Below, piece after piece: positions 53,792 through 63,724 of a stretch of 64,000 nucleotides of DNA. The notes under the pieces are model-generated. The model made no database searches and had not been told where the DNA came from. It saw only the letters and a list, made by a program, of their open reading frames with translations. Positions within the stretch are counted from its first letter, which is position 1; each line of letters opens with the position of its first letter. This DNA comes from CAZMNY01 sp964635375 (GTDB lineage Bacteria; Planctomycetota; Planctomycetia; Pirellulales; Pirellulaceae). Made by a program: the position numbers and the translations under genes. Location: contig CAZWOU010000013.1 of NCBI GenBank assembly GCA_964635375.1, forward strand, positions 1 through 64,000, read 5' to 3'.

Positions 53792-55216
53792 TCAGGATCG
53801 GATTGAGTCGGTGGAACTCGATCGACGGTTCTTGGGACCGAGACGATCGCTGACGCCCATCGCCGCGAGCATCGTGTTGTAGACGTCGAGTCCCTCGGCG
53901 CCGACGTCCAGGATGTGTCCGGTCTTGAAGCGACCGTTGGCGCCGGTGATCGCGTGAAAGATGCCCGACAGTTCGCGTTTCACATCGTTATGCCGACCGT
54001 CGCCCGATTCAGTTGAGATCGTGATCAATGAGTTTTCTAGAATGGAGCGGCCGTTGGCTTCCTTCGACTCGGCAGTATCCAACCGCTGCAGGAAGTAGGC
54101 GATCTCCCGCATCTTCAGGTGGGCGTGGGCTCGCAATGCTTCGTTCTTCTTGCTCACATTGAATTTGTGCCACCACTCATGGCTGCAACCTTTGTCGCCA
54201 GTTGCCTTATGTTGGCCGGCGTCGTCAAACTGCCAGACCTTCCTGCCGCCGTACTTGTATTCGCCCGTCAGCCGAATTCGCTCGCCGGCGGCCAGAAACG
54301 TCAGAGAGCCGAATCGAACGCGGTCCATTTGTATCGCCAGAGCGTACAGGTCCGCCATCAAACGCCACTCAGTACTCAACTCTTCAACCGTGATATCGAT
54401 CCCCATCCCGCCAGGATCGGCTGGACCGCCGTGAAGTATGTTCGAGCGAGGCGGCAGACCCGGCGAGTTGGGGCTCTTGCCCTTGAGCGAGAACGCGCGT
54501 TGCTCAAACTCGCGAATCCGGTCCAAGTGGTCGGCAACTCGAGATCGCGACGCCGAGCCCAAAGGCGAATTATCGCCGGTGTAGAACTTGTAGTCATCCA
54601 CGACCGAATCAAGCACGCTGCGTTTGAGCCGAGCTCGGCGAAGATCCTTGTCGTCGCCAGCCAAAGAGACGCTGCCGAAGACGCGGTCGAAAAGGTCGCG
54701 AGGCCTCTCTTGCATCGTCGCGGCCACAGTCCCGTTCTGATTGTAGCTGTGAACATAACGGCCAACCCGACTGCGGCGAAAGAACGTGCCGCCGATTAGC
54801 GTGGACACCATCCCCTTGGGCAAGCCATTAGGATAGTGGGTCCTGCGAATCACTTGGTCAATCGAGGGGCCGCCCGCTTTTGCTTCGCCGTCCGGCGGCT
54901 CAGCCGTGAACGCCCCGCTTGCGCCGTCGTAATGGGCGTTGATCCCTTTCTCGTCGCAGCGCACCTGGTCCACTTGCCGCATGATCAGCAGTTTGTCTCC
55001 AAGCGGCTTGAGCGGTTCAAGCACGCCTTTGAAACCTTCGGTCTGCAACGGCGATGGAATGCCGAGTCCGAAGAAAACATTGAACGCTCGCACTGGCGCC
55101 GACTTCTCTTCCGCCGACGCCTGGGAACTGATCATCTCTTCGAGCAGAGGCAAGCCGATCGTCGCAGCGCCCGCGGCCTTGAGCATCGTGCGGCGGCTGA
55201 TGTGAGTCTTCTTCAT
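53792..55216 (-). CDS. DUF1552 protein with Tat-type signal
   Basis: This 474-residue protein has a twin-arginine leader (SRRTMLKAAGAATIGLPLLE), GGAGA before the ATG, and the DUF1552 phrasing: FFGLGIPSP, LIGGTFFRRSRVGRYVHSYN, and HARLKMREIAYFL-like sequence here reading HAHLKMREIAYFLQRLD. LITISTESGDGRHNDVKRELSGI and HAITGANGRFKTGHILD near the end are also typical. The function of DUF1552 is unknown, and some members look like sulfatase-related alkaline-phosphatase folds. It lies 78 bp downstream of the DUF1592 cytochrome gene on the same strand, the standard planctomycete pair, probably an operon. Confidence 0.9.
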   Translation of the reverse strand: MKKTHISRRTMLKAAGAATIGLPLLEEMISSQASAEEKSAPVRAFNVFFGLGIPSPLQTEGFKGVLEPLKPLGDKLLIMRQVDQVRCDEKGINAHYDGASGAFTAEPPDGEAKAGGPSIDQVIRRTHYPNGLPKGMVSTLIGGTFFRRSRVGRYVHSYNQNGTVAATMQERPRDLFDRVFGSVSLAGDDKDLRRARLKRSVLDSVVDDYKFYTGDNSPLGSASRSRVADHLDRIREFEQRAFSLKGKSPNSPGLPPRSNILHGGPADPGGMGIDITVEELSTEWRLMADLYALAIQMDRVRFGSLTFLAAGERIRLTGEYKYGGRKVWQFDDAGQHKATGDKGCSHEWWHKFNVSKKNEALRAHAHLKMREIAYFLQRLDTAESKEANGRSILENSLITISTESGDGRHNDVKRELSGIFHAITGANGRFKTGHILDVGAEGLDVYNTMLAAMGVSDRLGPKNRRSSSTDSIRS

Positions 55217-55294
55217 CGGCAGTCTCCGGTATTATTTCTGCAGGATACTGTTGTCATTGCCAGCTGATCTGCAATACGAATTACAGAAGAGCGC

Positions 55295-58006
55295 CTATTG
55301 ACCTTCCGTACGCGACAACCTTACCAGGTCGCTGAGGACGATAGCCGTGATCAAGCTGGAGTATGTCCCGCCCTGCTGTTTCGCAGTCTCGTGAATCTTC
55401 CTCACCGTCCGGGCATCGGTTGCAGTGAGCGGCCGGCCGAGGGCAAATTGAGCCAGCTTCCAGGTGATCGACTCGCCTACGCGCTCGTTGCCCGCCAACA
55501 AGTTCATCAACTCAGTTGAGCTCTCGTATTTGATCGCCTCGGCTGCTCCAGGAAAGAGGATCTCTCCATCTTCTCGAAGCAGATTGCCGTGTTCGTCTTC
55601 GTTGTGGAACGAGCCCAGGCCATCGAATTTTTCCAGCCCGTACGCCAACGGTTCGAACTTGATGTGGCATCCGCCGCAGGATGCGTTTGCGATTCGTTTC
55701 TGGGAAATCTGTCGATGCGAGAGACCTGGTTTCGACGGCACCTGCGTCGTGTCCAGGCCAGGCGGCGGATCCTTGACTGTGCCTCGAAGAATGTCCTTCA
55801 GCACGAAAAGGCCTCGGGTGATCATGGAAGCGTCGTCGCCGCCGACCGTCAGGATGCTGCCCTGAGTGAGCAATCCGCCGCGCGAAGGAACGTCCGACAA
55901 GTCGTAGCGAGCCAACTCAGGCCCTTTTGGCTCGAGCCCATAGTGGGCCGCGAGGCGATCGGTTGCAAAGGTCACTTGCGCGTTCAGCAAATCAGCAAGC
56001 GGCCGCTGCTGCCGCCAAGCAACGTCGTGAAAGAACGCCAGCGTCTCTGCTCGCATATCATTCGCCAATTCGCTCTTCCACGCGGGGAATCTTTCGGGGC
56101 TGGGCATCAGATTGTCCAACCGGTTCAGATCAAGCCACTCACTGACAAATTGGGCCGAGCGTTGGATCGCGCGAGGATCCTTCAGCATGCGGCGAACTTG
56201 CCTTTCGGCAGCTTGACGATCATACAGTTCTCCCTCTTCGGCCGCTTGAAGCAGTTCCTCGTCTGGAGGTCCGCCCCAAATCATGAAGCTCATCCGAGAC
56301 GCCAGTTCGAACTCGCCGACCGGCCACGCTGTTCCGTCGCCGCGTTGGTTCTCGATGCGGTAGATGAATCGCGGCGACTGCAACATGGCCTCGATCATGT
56401 AACCGACCGCCTCTCGGTAGTCGCCGCCGGCGCTGGCGACCGTCGTGGCGATGCCGCTGTAGGTAGTGACTTCGCGTTCATCGAGCGGACCTCGCAGCAG
56501 CCACTTGCCCATGCTCGCTACAAATTGACGCATCGTGTCGTCAGTGGAGAGCTTGCGGCTTTTCGAGAACCTGGCCGCGAACGTCATCACATCCATGCGG
56601 CTCACGGCGATCTCAGCAAGCCGCGCGTAGGCTTGCACATGCTTGAGGTCGACGTTCAGGTTGTACGCGGTGTTGCTGAAACCGTCTGCTCGGAGATCAC
56701 GAGGTAGAATCTCTCGCGCCTGTTTGGCAATGTCGACGCCCACCGCGCTGCGAACCGTCTCGATGTACTCAGAAACGGTAAGTCGCTGGATCCAAACGTC
56801 TCTGCTCCGCTCCTCATTTCCGTACACAGCCGGATCAATGACGTCGAGCGACCAGGTCGCTCCCTCGGCAATCCACTTGGCCAACAACGCCTGCTCGGGT
56901 TCGGGCAGCGACCTGCCTTCAGCTGGCATATCGCCGGTGAGCACTTGTTCCAGCAACAGACTCTCGTCCGCCTTGCCCGGCGCGATCACTATTCCGCTTT
57001 CACCTCCAGCAAACGCGGACGCTTTGCGCGACAGGTCGAGCCGCCCCTTCTTGTTCGCGGAATTGTGGCATTCCAGGCAGTTGCTCGCCAACAGGGGAGC
57101 AATCCGGGTCTCGAACAGTTCGATCTGCCGATTCTTGGCAAACTCCTTCGCCGCTGACGCCGTCGCGCCGGCGCGATAGTTCTGCGCCACCTCGGCTGGC
57201 GGCAAACTCCGACTGTAGATCGCAACCAAGTGCAATTCGCCCAACCATGGGCGATCGCCCGTCAATTCGTTGGCGAGCAGCAGCGGAAATCGTTCGTCCC
57301 AACTGTTGAGCCCGCCCGCGACTCTCTTGGCTGTCTGCAGTTTTCCGTTGAGATAGATCGTCGTCTTGCCGGTGCGGTCGCGAGTGTAGACGACATGGGT
57401 CAACGCGCGCGTCGCCGCGCGGGCTGAAGAGGCAGTGGAAGGGGTGCCGTTATTGCTGGTCGATGATGTTCGAAAACGCACATCGTAACGATCGCCGTCC
57501 TGTCCAAGCGTCATGTTCCGCCTGCTCGGGCCATCGGAGAGCGAGACGATTCGAGCGGGCCCCTCTTGCGAACTGCTGGCCGAACTAATCCATGCTTCAA
57601 CCGTCACGGCGCCAGAGCGTTTTACCGCGTCAACGATCTTCTTGGCGGAACCGATCGAGTGGATCCTCGCAGACGAACGGACGGACAACACGCCGCTTCG
57701 CCAGCGCACCGCCGACATCTTCTCGATCTTCAGATTGAGCGGCTTGCCGACGCCAGACCGATCGACGATCGTGTCCCCTTTGCCGGCATCAAACGTATAA
57801 AGAACCTGCAAGCCGCGAGCCGCTCTCGCCGCGAACGCCGTTTGCCCCAAAGACAGGACCAAGCCCAGGACCAAGCCCAGGACGGTCAACGCCAACATGT
57901 TCGTCATGCAGTCAGATCGCGGCGCTGAGGCGCCAGCGCCAGTCGCGGCCGGACAGCAGGATCCACGACTAGTTCCGCGATTCTCGATGCGTTGGGTAAA
58001 CTGCAT
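55295..58006 (-). CDS. LamG-like / cytochrome c / DUF1592-1588-1585 family protein
   Basis: This roughly 903-residue exported protein starts at ATG 58006, with GGTGGAG six bases before it. A GTG at 58018 and ATG 57907 are alternatives, and the latter would put the signal helix LALTVLGLVLGLVLSLG at the start. A LamG-like domain (about residues 65-280) is followed by a planctomycete cytochrome c1 site (CLECH, about 315), DUF1587 (LTVSEYIETVRSAVG), DUF1595, DUF1592 and DUF1588. DUF1585 ends the protein, with a second haem motif (CGGCH) before it. These proteins pair with DUF1552 proteins in planctomycetes, where haem-linked sugar oxidation is suspected but unproven. Confidence 0.88.
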   Translation of the reverse strand: MQFTQRIENRGTSRGSCCPAATGAGASAPRSDCMTNMLALTVLGLVLGLVLSLGQTAFAARAARGLQVLYTFDAGKGDTIVDRSGVGKPLNLKIEKMSAVRWRSGVLSVRSSARIHSIGSAKKIVDAVKRSGAVTVEAWISSASSSQEGPARIVSLSDGPSRRNMTLGQDGDRYDVRFRTSSTSNNGTPSTASSARAATRALTHVVYTRDRTGKTTIYLNGKLQTAKRVAGGLNSWDERFPLLLANELTGDRPWLGELHLVAIYSRSLPPAEVAQNYRAGATASAAKEFAKNRQIELFETRIAPLLASNCLECHNSANKKGRLDLSRKASAFAGGESGIVIAPGKADESLLLEQVLTGDMPAEGRSLPEPEQALLAKWIAEGATWSLDVIDPAVYGNEERSRDVWIQRLTVSEYIETVRSAVGVDIAKQAREILPRDLRADGFSNTAYNLNVDLKHVQAYARLAEIAVSRMDVMTFAARFSKSRKLSTDDTMRQFVASMGKWLLRGPLDEREVTTYSGIATTVASAGGDYREAVGYMIEAMLQSPRFIYRIENQRGDGTAWPVGEFELASRMSFMIWGGPPDEELLQAAEEGELYDRQAAERQVRRMLKDPRAIQRSAQFVSEWLDLNRLDNLMPSPERFPAWKSELANDMRAETLAFFHDVAWRQQRPLADLLNAQVTFATDRLAAHYGLEPKGPELARYDLSDVPSRGGLLTQGSILTVGGDDASMITRGLFVLKDILRGTVKDPPPGLDTTQVPSKPGLSHRQISQKRIANASCGGCHIKFEPLAYGLEKFDGLGSFHNEDEHGNLLREDGEILFPGAAEAIKYESSTELMNLLAGNERVGESITWKLAQFALGRPLTATDARTVRKIHETAKQQGGTYSSLITAIVLSDLVRLSRTEGQ

Positions 58007-58154
58007 GAGTTGCTCCACCTCGAAGGTGTTTCAGGAATGGTCTTGCGATTCAACCACCGATTCCGCCGCGGCAAACAGTGATTATGGCTTCCATTGCAAG
58101 TCAAGTCGAGTTGCTAAGGCCCTTCTAGCAAGCGCGTCTATTGGAAATGGCGAT

Positions 58155-59273
58155 TCAGACCGATTCCGTAACCAAGAATCGCGACACGACTTCTTCGTTG
58201 AGCGTCACGCCGAGTCCAGGCCCGTCGGGGACTTCGATCCAGCCGTCATTCGCTTGTACCGGTTCGTTGGTCAACTCGCGGCGCAGCGGTGAATCCTCGA
58301 CGCAGTCCTCGAACAAGAACGCATCGCGACACGTGCTCAGCCAATGCAAGCTGGCTGCAACGGTCACGCCAGTGGTGTAGCAATGATTGCACAGCCTGGC
58401 GTCAATCTCCTCCACTCGCGAACGGATGTAGGCGGAGTCGGTGAAGCCATTGCGAGACAGATCGACTTGGTAGACATCCAAAGCCTGGCGATCGATTAGC
58501 GGGCGAAACGCCTCTCGCCCGCACTCTCCCTCGCCGGCGGCGATCGCAACCGGCGAGCGATCCTTCAACCACGCATAGCCCTCTACGTTGGCTTGCCGGA
58601 GCGGTTCTTCCAGCCATTCGATGTTGTACTCGGAAAACGCCTGAGCTCGTCGCAGTGCGGTGCGAGTATCCCAGACACACCCAGCGTCGATCAGCACGGT
58701 CGCGTCGCCGGCCCCTTTTCGAGCGCCTCGCACCAGGTCGATATCGACCGATTCACTTTCCCCCATCGGCTCCCAACCCAACTTGACGGCGCCGTAGCCT
58801 TGCTCGATCCACCGCTGGGCAATCTCAGCGGTCTCGGCGCCATCGCGTCCGAACAGAATGGAAGCGTAGGCCGGGATCCGCCCATGCCGTTTGCCGCCTA
58901 ACAAGCGATGGATCGGTTCCCCATAGTGTTTTCCTTTGAGGTCCCAAAGCGCTATGTCGACCGCGGCCATCGCGGCGATGGCCACTGAGGTCCGTCCGAA
59001 GTACATCGTCCGCCGATACATCTCCCACCACAGCCGTTCGGTCTCCAGAGGATTCTCGCCGATAAGGATCTCCCGCAGACCACAGGCAACATTGTGGCTG
59101 AACGGCGCGTCGATGATCGACTTGACCACCTCGGGCGAGGCATCCGCTTCCCCGACGCCTTCAAGGCCGCACTCGGTGCGAACGCGAACCAGCACAGCAT
59201 CCTGACTGCTCGCGGTCTTCGCTTCAACGGAAGGGATTCGGAGCACTTGGCATTTGACTTGTGATATCTTCAT
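58155..59273 (-). CDS. Mandelate racemase / muconate lactonizing enzyme family protein
   Basis: This 372-residue enolase-superfamily enzyme starts at MKISQVKC (ATG 59273), and 17 upstream residues of the open frame are not family-like. The capping domain (residues 1-125) is followed by the barrel: GYGAVKLGWEPMG with the catalytic Lys region, metal ligands in VLIDAGCVW (Asp), IEWLEEPLR (Glu) and IAAGEGECG (Glu), and NHCYTTGVTVAASLHWL with the late His. The members act on sugar acids, muconates or dipeptides by proton abstraction next to a carboxylate. The pattern fits an acid-sugar dehydratase or racemase. It is divergent from the sialidase gene. Confidence 0.88.
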   Translation of the reverse strand: MKISQVKCQVLRIPSVEAKTASSQDAVLVRVRTECGLEGVGEADASPEVVKSIIDAPFSHNVACGLREILIGENPLETERLWWEMYRRTMYFGRTSVAIAAMAAVDIALWDLKGKHYGEPIHRLLGGKRHGRIPAYASILFGRDGAETAEIAQRWIEQGYGAVKLGWEPMGESESVDIDLVRGARKGAGDATVLIDAGCVWDTRTALRRAQAFSEYNIEWLEEPLRQANVEGYAWLKDRSPVAIAAGEGECGREAFRPLIDRQALDVYQVDLSRNGFTDSAYIRSRVEEIDARLCNHCYTTGVTVAASLHWLSTCRDAFLFEDCVEDSPLRRELTNEPVQANDGWIEVPDGPGLGVTLNEEVVSRFLVTESV

Positions 59274-59444
59274 GGCGAACTGAATAGAGGCGTGATAGGT
59301 TGCAGACCATGAATTGTCCCCCATTGAATTTCAGTTGCAACCCTTTGCCCGCCATCCGACGCCCCAGTTTTTCTCACGACTCAATTTGGCCGTAAATCCC
59401 CTGTGGATGCGGATCTCCCGGAACTCCCCGCAAGAGAAAACAAG

Positions 59445-61022
59445 ATGAACTTCTGCATTCGTTCGTCACTGCTTCTGGCGGTTCTACTAACGCAAAGCAA
59501 TGCATGGTCGGCTGATATCGAGGCGACAACGATTAGGGCGACGACGGATCAGTCGGTGGCGCCGGTCTTGATTCGCAACGAACACAATAATCTCCTGATG
59601 TTGAATATCGAGGCAAAGAAGCCATTCGTCAGAGTCTCCTCAATCACGGTTTCTCTCGAAGGCGTTGATGACATCGAATCGCTGCAGTTCTATCTTGCTG
59701 AAGGTCCAACGGGCTCTTCGGTCGAGAAGCCGTTTGCCGAACGGATGCCCTCGGCCAAGACGGTTGTCTTCAAGGGCCACGCAAGGCTGGGGGCTGGCGC
59801 CAATCGGTTCTGGCTCTCATGCCGCTTGCGGGCGACTGCGAACCTGTCGCATCGAGTGCGTGCTGCGGTGACCTCCATTGAGACAACCGCCGGGACGATC
59901 AAACCCGCAGCCGCAAAGCCCGTAGCGGGCAAGCGGGTCGGCATCGCCTTGCGGCGGCATTGGGATGACGGCGTGCACACCTATCGAATCCCCGCGTTGG
60001 CGACGACGCCCAAGGGCTCGTTGCTTTGCGTCTACGACATGAGGCGGCGGGCGGGCCGTGATTTGCAGGAGGACATTGATATCGGCCTTCTCCGCAGCAC
60101 CGATGGCGGGCGGACTTGGGGGGCCCAACGCGTGATCATGGACATGGGCGTCTATGGCGGCTTGCCTCAAGAGAAAAATGGCTGCAGTGACCCTGGGATT
60201 ATCGTCGACCCCGCGACGGGCGAAGTCTTCTGCTTTGCGGTCTGGATGCACGACCGGCCCGGCAAGCACCAATGGAACGAAGACGGCTCGGAACCGGGAT
60301 GGGAAATCGGCGAGAGCGCACAGTTCATGATGGTTCGCTCCAGTGACGACGGCGTCACCTGGAGTAAGCCGAAAAACATGACCAAGACCTGGAAAGACCG
60401 AGACTGGATTCTCTACGCGCCATCTCCCCAACAGGGGATCGTCCTCAGCAGCGGCGTCTTAGTGATGCCGACCCAAGGACGCGACGCGGATGATCGGCGC
60501 TTCTCCAACTTGCTGATCAGTCGAGACCACGGGGCGTCGTGGTCGGTGAGCCCCGCCGCTTCGTTCGGCAACACCGAGTGCCAGGCGGTTCAGCTTGCGA
60601 ACGGCTCGATCATGTTGAACTGTCGATCGGAAAAGCCCACCAAGTTTCGCACAGTGGCGGTAACTCGCGATTTAGGTAAGACGTGGACCAAGCACTCCAC
60701 AAACCGCAAGGGATTGATCGAGCCGAATTGTAATGGCAGCCTGCTTCGGTTCGACTATCGTGAGCAGGGGAAGGTCCGGTCGTTACTGCTATTCGCCAAT
60801 CCTCATTCGCAAAAAGGACGCACCCACCACAGTATTCAAGTCAGTTTTGACGAGGGGCGAACCTGGCCGTCAGAGAACCGTCTGTTGCTCGACGAAGGAC
60901 GCGGCGCGGGCTACCCGAGCTTGAGTCAAGTGGACGACCGACATGTTGGAATTGTGTACGAGGGGAGCGGTTCGCATCTGGTGTTCGAGAAAATTTCCCT
61001 CGACGAACTGTTAGGGCGTTGA
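59445..61022 (+). CDS. Exported sialidase-type glycosyl hydrolase
   Basis: This 525-residue protein starts at ATG 59445, which gives a signal peptide (to about residue 22, NAWSA). A beta-sandwich region (about 25-160) precedes the six-bladed sialidase propeller. The RIP motif is HTYRIPALAT, and five Asp boxes are visible: STDGGRTWG, SSDDGVTWS, SRDHGASWS, TRDLGKTWT and SFDEGRTWP. EPNCNGSLLRF supplies the family Glu. GAGYPSLSQVDD precedes the usual Tyr region. The family cleaves sialic acids, although many planctomycete members may act on related ketosides. It is divergent from the enolase-type gene and followed by the PHP-domain gene. Confidence 0.9.
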   Translation: MNFCIRSSLLLAVLLTQSNAWSADIEATTIRATTDQSVAPVLIRNEHNNLLMLNIEAKKPFVRVSSITVSLEGVDDIESLQFYLAEGPTGSSVEKPFAERMPSAKTVVFKGHARLGAGANRFWLSCRLRATANLSHRVRAAVTSIETTAGTIKPAAAKPVAGKRVGIALRRHWDDGVHTYRIPALATTPKGSLLCVYDMRRRAGRDLQEDIDIGLLRSTDGGRTWGAQRVIMDMGVYGGLPQEKNGCSDPGIIVDPATGEVFCFAVWMHDRPGKHQWNEDGSEPGWEIGESAQFMMVRSSDDGVTWSKPKNMTKTWKDRDWILYAPSPQQGIVLSSGVLVMPTQGRDADDRRFSNLLISRDHGASWSVSPAASFGNTECQAVQLANGSIMLNCRSEKPTKFRTVAVTRDLGKTWTKHSTNRKGLIEPNCNGSLLRFDYREQGKVRSLLLFANPHSQKGRTHHSIQVSFDEGRTWPSENRLLLDEGRGAGYPSLSQVDDRHVGIVYEGSGSHLVFEKISLDELLGR

Positions 61023-61086
61023 GTCACCGACAACAAGACCGTTGAGATGAATGGGTTGAACTCCAAACTGGAAAGGACGTTGATCG

Positions 61087-62691
61087 ATGGGAAGCTACGG
61101 CATCAATCGTCGGCAATTCGTTGGCAGTTCGCTGGTCGCCCCGCTGCTGGGCGCCGTAAGACCGACCTCGCGAGCCCGTGCGGAACGCCAAGATGATCGA
61201 GCTGGCTATCAGCTGTTCTGGGGCGATTTGCACAACCACAACGCGGTCGGTTACGCGAAAGGCTCCCTGGAGCGGTCAATCGACATCGCTCAAGAACATC
61301 TGGATTTCTTCGCCTTCACTGGCCACGCCTCCTGGCACGACATGCCCAAGATGCCGGGTGACCGGCACATGAAATGGGTGAACGGATTCAAAGTGCACAG
61401 TGATCATTGGCCCAAGACGCGCGCGTTGATGCGCGAGGCGACCAGCGACAACTTCGCCGCGCTACTCGGGTACGAATGGCATTCGAGCGGATTTGGCGAT
61501 TACTGCATGATCTTTGGCGAGGATCAGCCGGACCTGCATCTTCCAGATCATGTGGACAAGCTGCTCAAGTTCGCGGACGAGAAAAAGGCGCTTGCCATCC
61601 CTCATCATCTGGCCTACGCCCGAGGCTGGCGAGGCGCCAACTTCGACCATTTTGCGCCCTCGGTTTCACCCGTCGTGGAGATCTTTTCCGAACATGGATG
61701 CAGCGAGACGGTCACGGCGCCCGTCGGCGATTTTATTCGGCACTCGATGGGCGGGCGAGTCATCGAGAACACCGTTGATCGACAGCTCAAGCGGGGATTG
61801 CGATTTGGGTTCATCGCCTCGTCCGATGACCACCGAGGGTATCCCGGCGCGCATGGGGAAGGACTCGTTGCGGTTTGGGCCCGCGACCTTTCCCCAGCTT
61901 CGATCGTGGACGCTCTGCGACACCGCCGCACGTACGCTGTTACCGGTGACCGCATCGAGCTGGACTTCACGGTCAACGACCGCCCGATGGGCGCCGAACT
62001 GAAACAGACTGTCGACCGTCAAATCGATGTCCGAGTTGCTGCGCCCGACGGCGTCAAGATGATTGAGCTGGTGCGAAACGGACGGGTGATCGAGCGACAT
62101 TTTCCCGAAGACACCGCCACTACGCCCGCGGCCCTGCCAGGCAGAGTGCAATGCCGAATTCGCTATGGGTGGGGGCCTTGGGCTGCGCTAAACCTGGGGC
62201 GGATTTGCGACTGGAAGATGGGAATTCGGATACACGGCGGTCGCTTCCTGAATGCAACGCCTTGCTTTCAGACAGCGCCGTTCGACGAAGATCGCCGCGA
62301 CCGATTGCGCGTGGTCAGCCCAGTCGAGTTGCAGCTTGTATCGCACACCTCGAGAATTCAGGCGTTCGCCGAGGACCCGACCAAGGCGATCATCTTGGAA
62401 ATCGAAGCGACCGACGCCGACGCGACCTTGGCCGTCGATGTGCGCAGCCCGACTGAGCTAAAAGCGAATACGGCTCTGCGGGATCTTCAGGACGACAATC
62501 AGATCCACTTCACTGGGCCTTTCACGGCCGAGAGCTTTATGCTCGAACGCCTCGTTGGCCCATCGGAATCAAACGCTACGATTCGCTGGCGCGATCGTCG
62601 ACCCGATCGCTCCGAATCCGATTGGTACTACATTCGCGTCCTGCAACACAACAACCAACTGGCCTGGTCCAGCCCGATTTGGGTCGGTTGA
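61087..62691 (+). CDS. Exported PHP-domain / DUF3604-like protein
   Basis: This 534-residue protein has a Tat-like N terminus (INRRQFVGSSLVAPLLG), with GGAAAGGA upstream of the ATG. The catalytic part has PHP-type metal motifs: GDLHNHNAVG (His-x-His) near residue 46, DFFAFTGHASWHD, ALLGYEWHSSG, IPHHLAY, and GFIASSDDHRGYPGAHG. The set supports a metal-dependent phosphoesterase-like or hydrolase fold of the DUF3604 kind. The C-terminal 200 residues are beta-rich. The substrate is unknown. It follows the sialidase gene by 64 bp on the same strand, so the two may be co-transcribed. Confidence 0.8.
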   Translation: MGSYGINRRQFVGSSLVAPLLGAVRPTSRARAERQDDRAGYQLFWGDLHNHNAVGYAKGSLERSIDIAQEHLDFFAFTGHASWHDMPKMPGDRHMKWVNGFKVHSDHWPKTRALMREATSDNFAALLGYEWHSSGFGDYCMIFGEDQPDLHLPDHVDKLLKFADEKKALAIPHHLAYARGWRGANFDHFAPSVSPVVEIFSEHGCSETVTAPVGDFIRHSMGGRVIENTVDRQLKRGLRFGFIASSDDHRGYPGAHGEGLVAVWARDLSPASIVDALRHRRTYAVTGDRIELDFTVNDRPMGAELKQTVDRQIDVRVAAPDGVKMIELVRNGRVIERHFPEDTATTPAALPGRVQCRIRYGWGPWAALNLGRICDWKMGIRIHGGRFLNATPCFQTAPFDEDRRDRLRVVSPVELQLVSHTSRIQAFAEDPTKAIILEIEATDADATLAVDVRSPTELKANTALRDLQDDNQIHFTGPFTAESFMLERLVGPSESNATIRWRDRRPDRSESDWYYIRVLQHNNQLAWSSPIWVG

Positions 62692-63035
62692 GCCGTGCTT
62701 CCAAAGGATGGCGGAACCCATTCACGGTGCATCGTTCGCCGCGCCAAAGGGCCAAGGATCATAGCGAGTGCGGATCGAGGCCTACGTTTCGGCGACTAGC
62801 ATTTGGCCGCCAACTTGCAGTCCGCTTGGTTCGTTGGCGAACTCTTGGGCCGATCGCAACGACTGCGAAGAGCAGAGGCGGGCGAAAACTGACGAGGGGA
62901 CACACGTCCTAACCTGTTGAGCGACAGGACTTTCCGCGTCCCGCGCTAGTTTCGCGATGCCGCCGCCTAAGTCGATTTTTGGGCTATATTTGCGCATGAT
63001 ATCTTCCCGACAACTTACAAGCCATTGACACTCGC
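62692..63035. other. Intergenic region, 344 bp
   Basis: This is the gap before the pseudopilin gene. TTTTTGGGCTATATTTGCG at about 62973-62991 contains a -10-like TATATT, but no good -35 is visible. A 71-codon frame on the minus strand (62782-62997) has no family and no ribosome site. I cannot support a gene here. Confidence 0.5.
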
Positions 63036-63569
63036 ATGCACTCTTGGTTTCGATCCCGAAGACATTTCAGCGGGTTCACACTCGTTGAACTGGTCGTCGT
63101 CGTGCTTGTCCTAGGGATCCTAGCGGCAGCCGCGATACCCAGGATGTTCGGCACAACTCAGGCGGCCAACCTGTCAGCAACGATGCGGGACTATCAGGTC
63201 ATCGCAGACGCCGCCTCTCATTATCGAGCCGCAAACGGCGAGTGGCCTGGGCTGACACACGCTAAATTGGCGCCGGGCGACTTCGACGGCTACCTCGACG
63301 CGAGAGTCTTTTTGAAGAGTCCGCCCATTGGATCGTCAACGTCTCGCTGGATTTGGAACCGAGACGTCAAAGGGTTCGCGGCCGTTCTCTATTTCCGCGA
63401 CACGTCGCGTTCCCTTGAGATTTGGCAGGAGCTCGACGATCAATTCGACGATGGCGATTTGGACGCTGGCGCCATTCGCCGTTCAGGCGCCAATGTCCTC
63501 GTGTTCATTGTCCGCGAAGAGGAAGACAGCGGGCCTGCTGGTTCAGGCGACTTGGATTTTGCTTCGTAG
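63036..63569 (+). CDS. Type II secretion / type IV pilin-like pseudopilin
   Basis: This 177-residue protein has the prepilin leader RSRRHFSG cut before FTLVELVVVVLVLG: Gly at -1, Phe at +1 and Glu at +5 for the leader peptidase and N-methylation. The first 25 residues after the cut are the membrane/core helix (to AAAAIPRMF). The rest contains TMRDYQVIADAASHYRAANG, as in GspG-like major pseudopilins, but DLDAGAIRRSGANVL is not family-specific. No other secretion genes are in the window. Planctomycetes often have single pseudopilins of this sort. Confidence 0.85.
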   Translation: MHSWFRSRRHFSGFTLVELVVVVLVLGILAAAAIPRMFGTTQAANLSATMRDYQVIADAASHYRAANGEWPGLTHAKLAPGDFDGYLDARVFLKSPPIGSSTSRWIWNRDVKGFAAVLYFRDTSRSLEIWQELDDQFDDGDLDAGAIRRSGANVLVFIVREEEDSGPAGSGDLDFAS

Positions 63570-63724
63570 CAGCCGGTGCATCCGCGTCTCTTTTCTTGAT
63601 TGGACTAGCCAAAGCGATTGGCGTTCTGCTTTAATTGTGCCATCGACGGCGGGAAGACACGCCACGGCGGAAGGCAAGGATAATCAACCGCAGGCACGGA
63701 AGCTAACGAATCAGGTAAGACGGG

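Noticed and set aside
55589..56707. 372-codon frame opposite the DUF1592 gene
   Set aside because: It is antisense to conserved DUF1588/1592 sequence, and the product is low in hydrophobic order with no motif.
62782..62997. 71-codon gene on the minus strand
   Set aside because: There is no ribosome site, no recognisable family and no strong codon signal.
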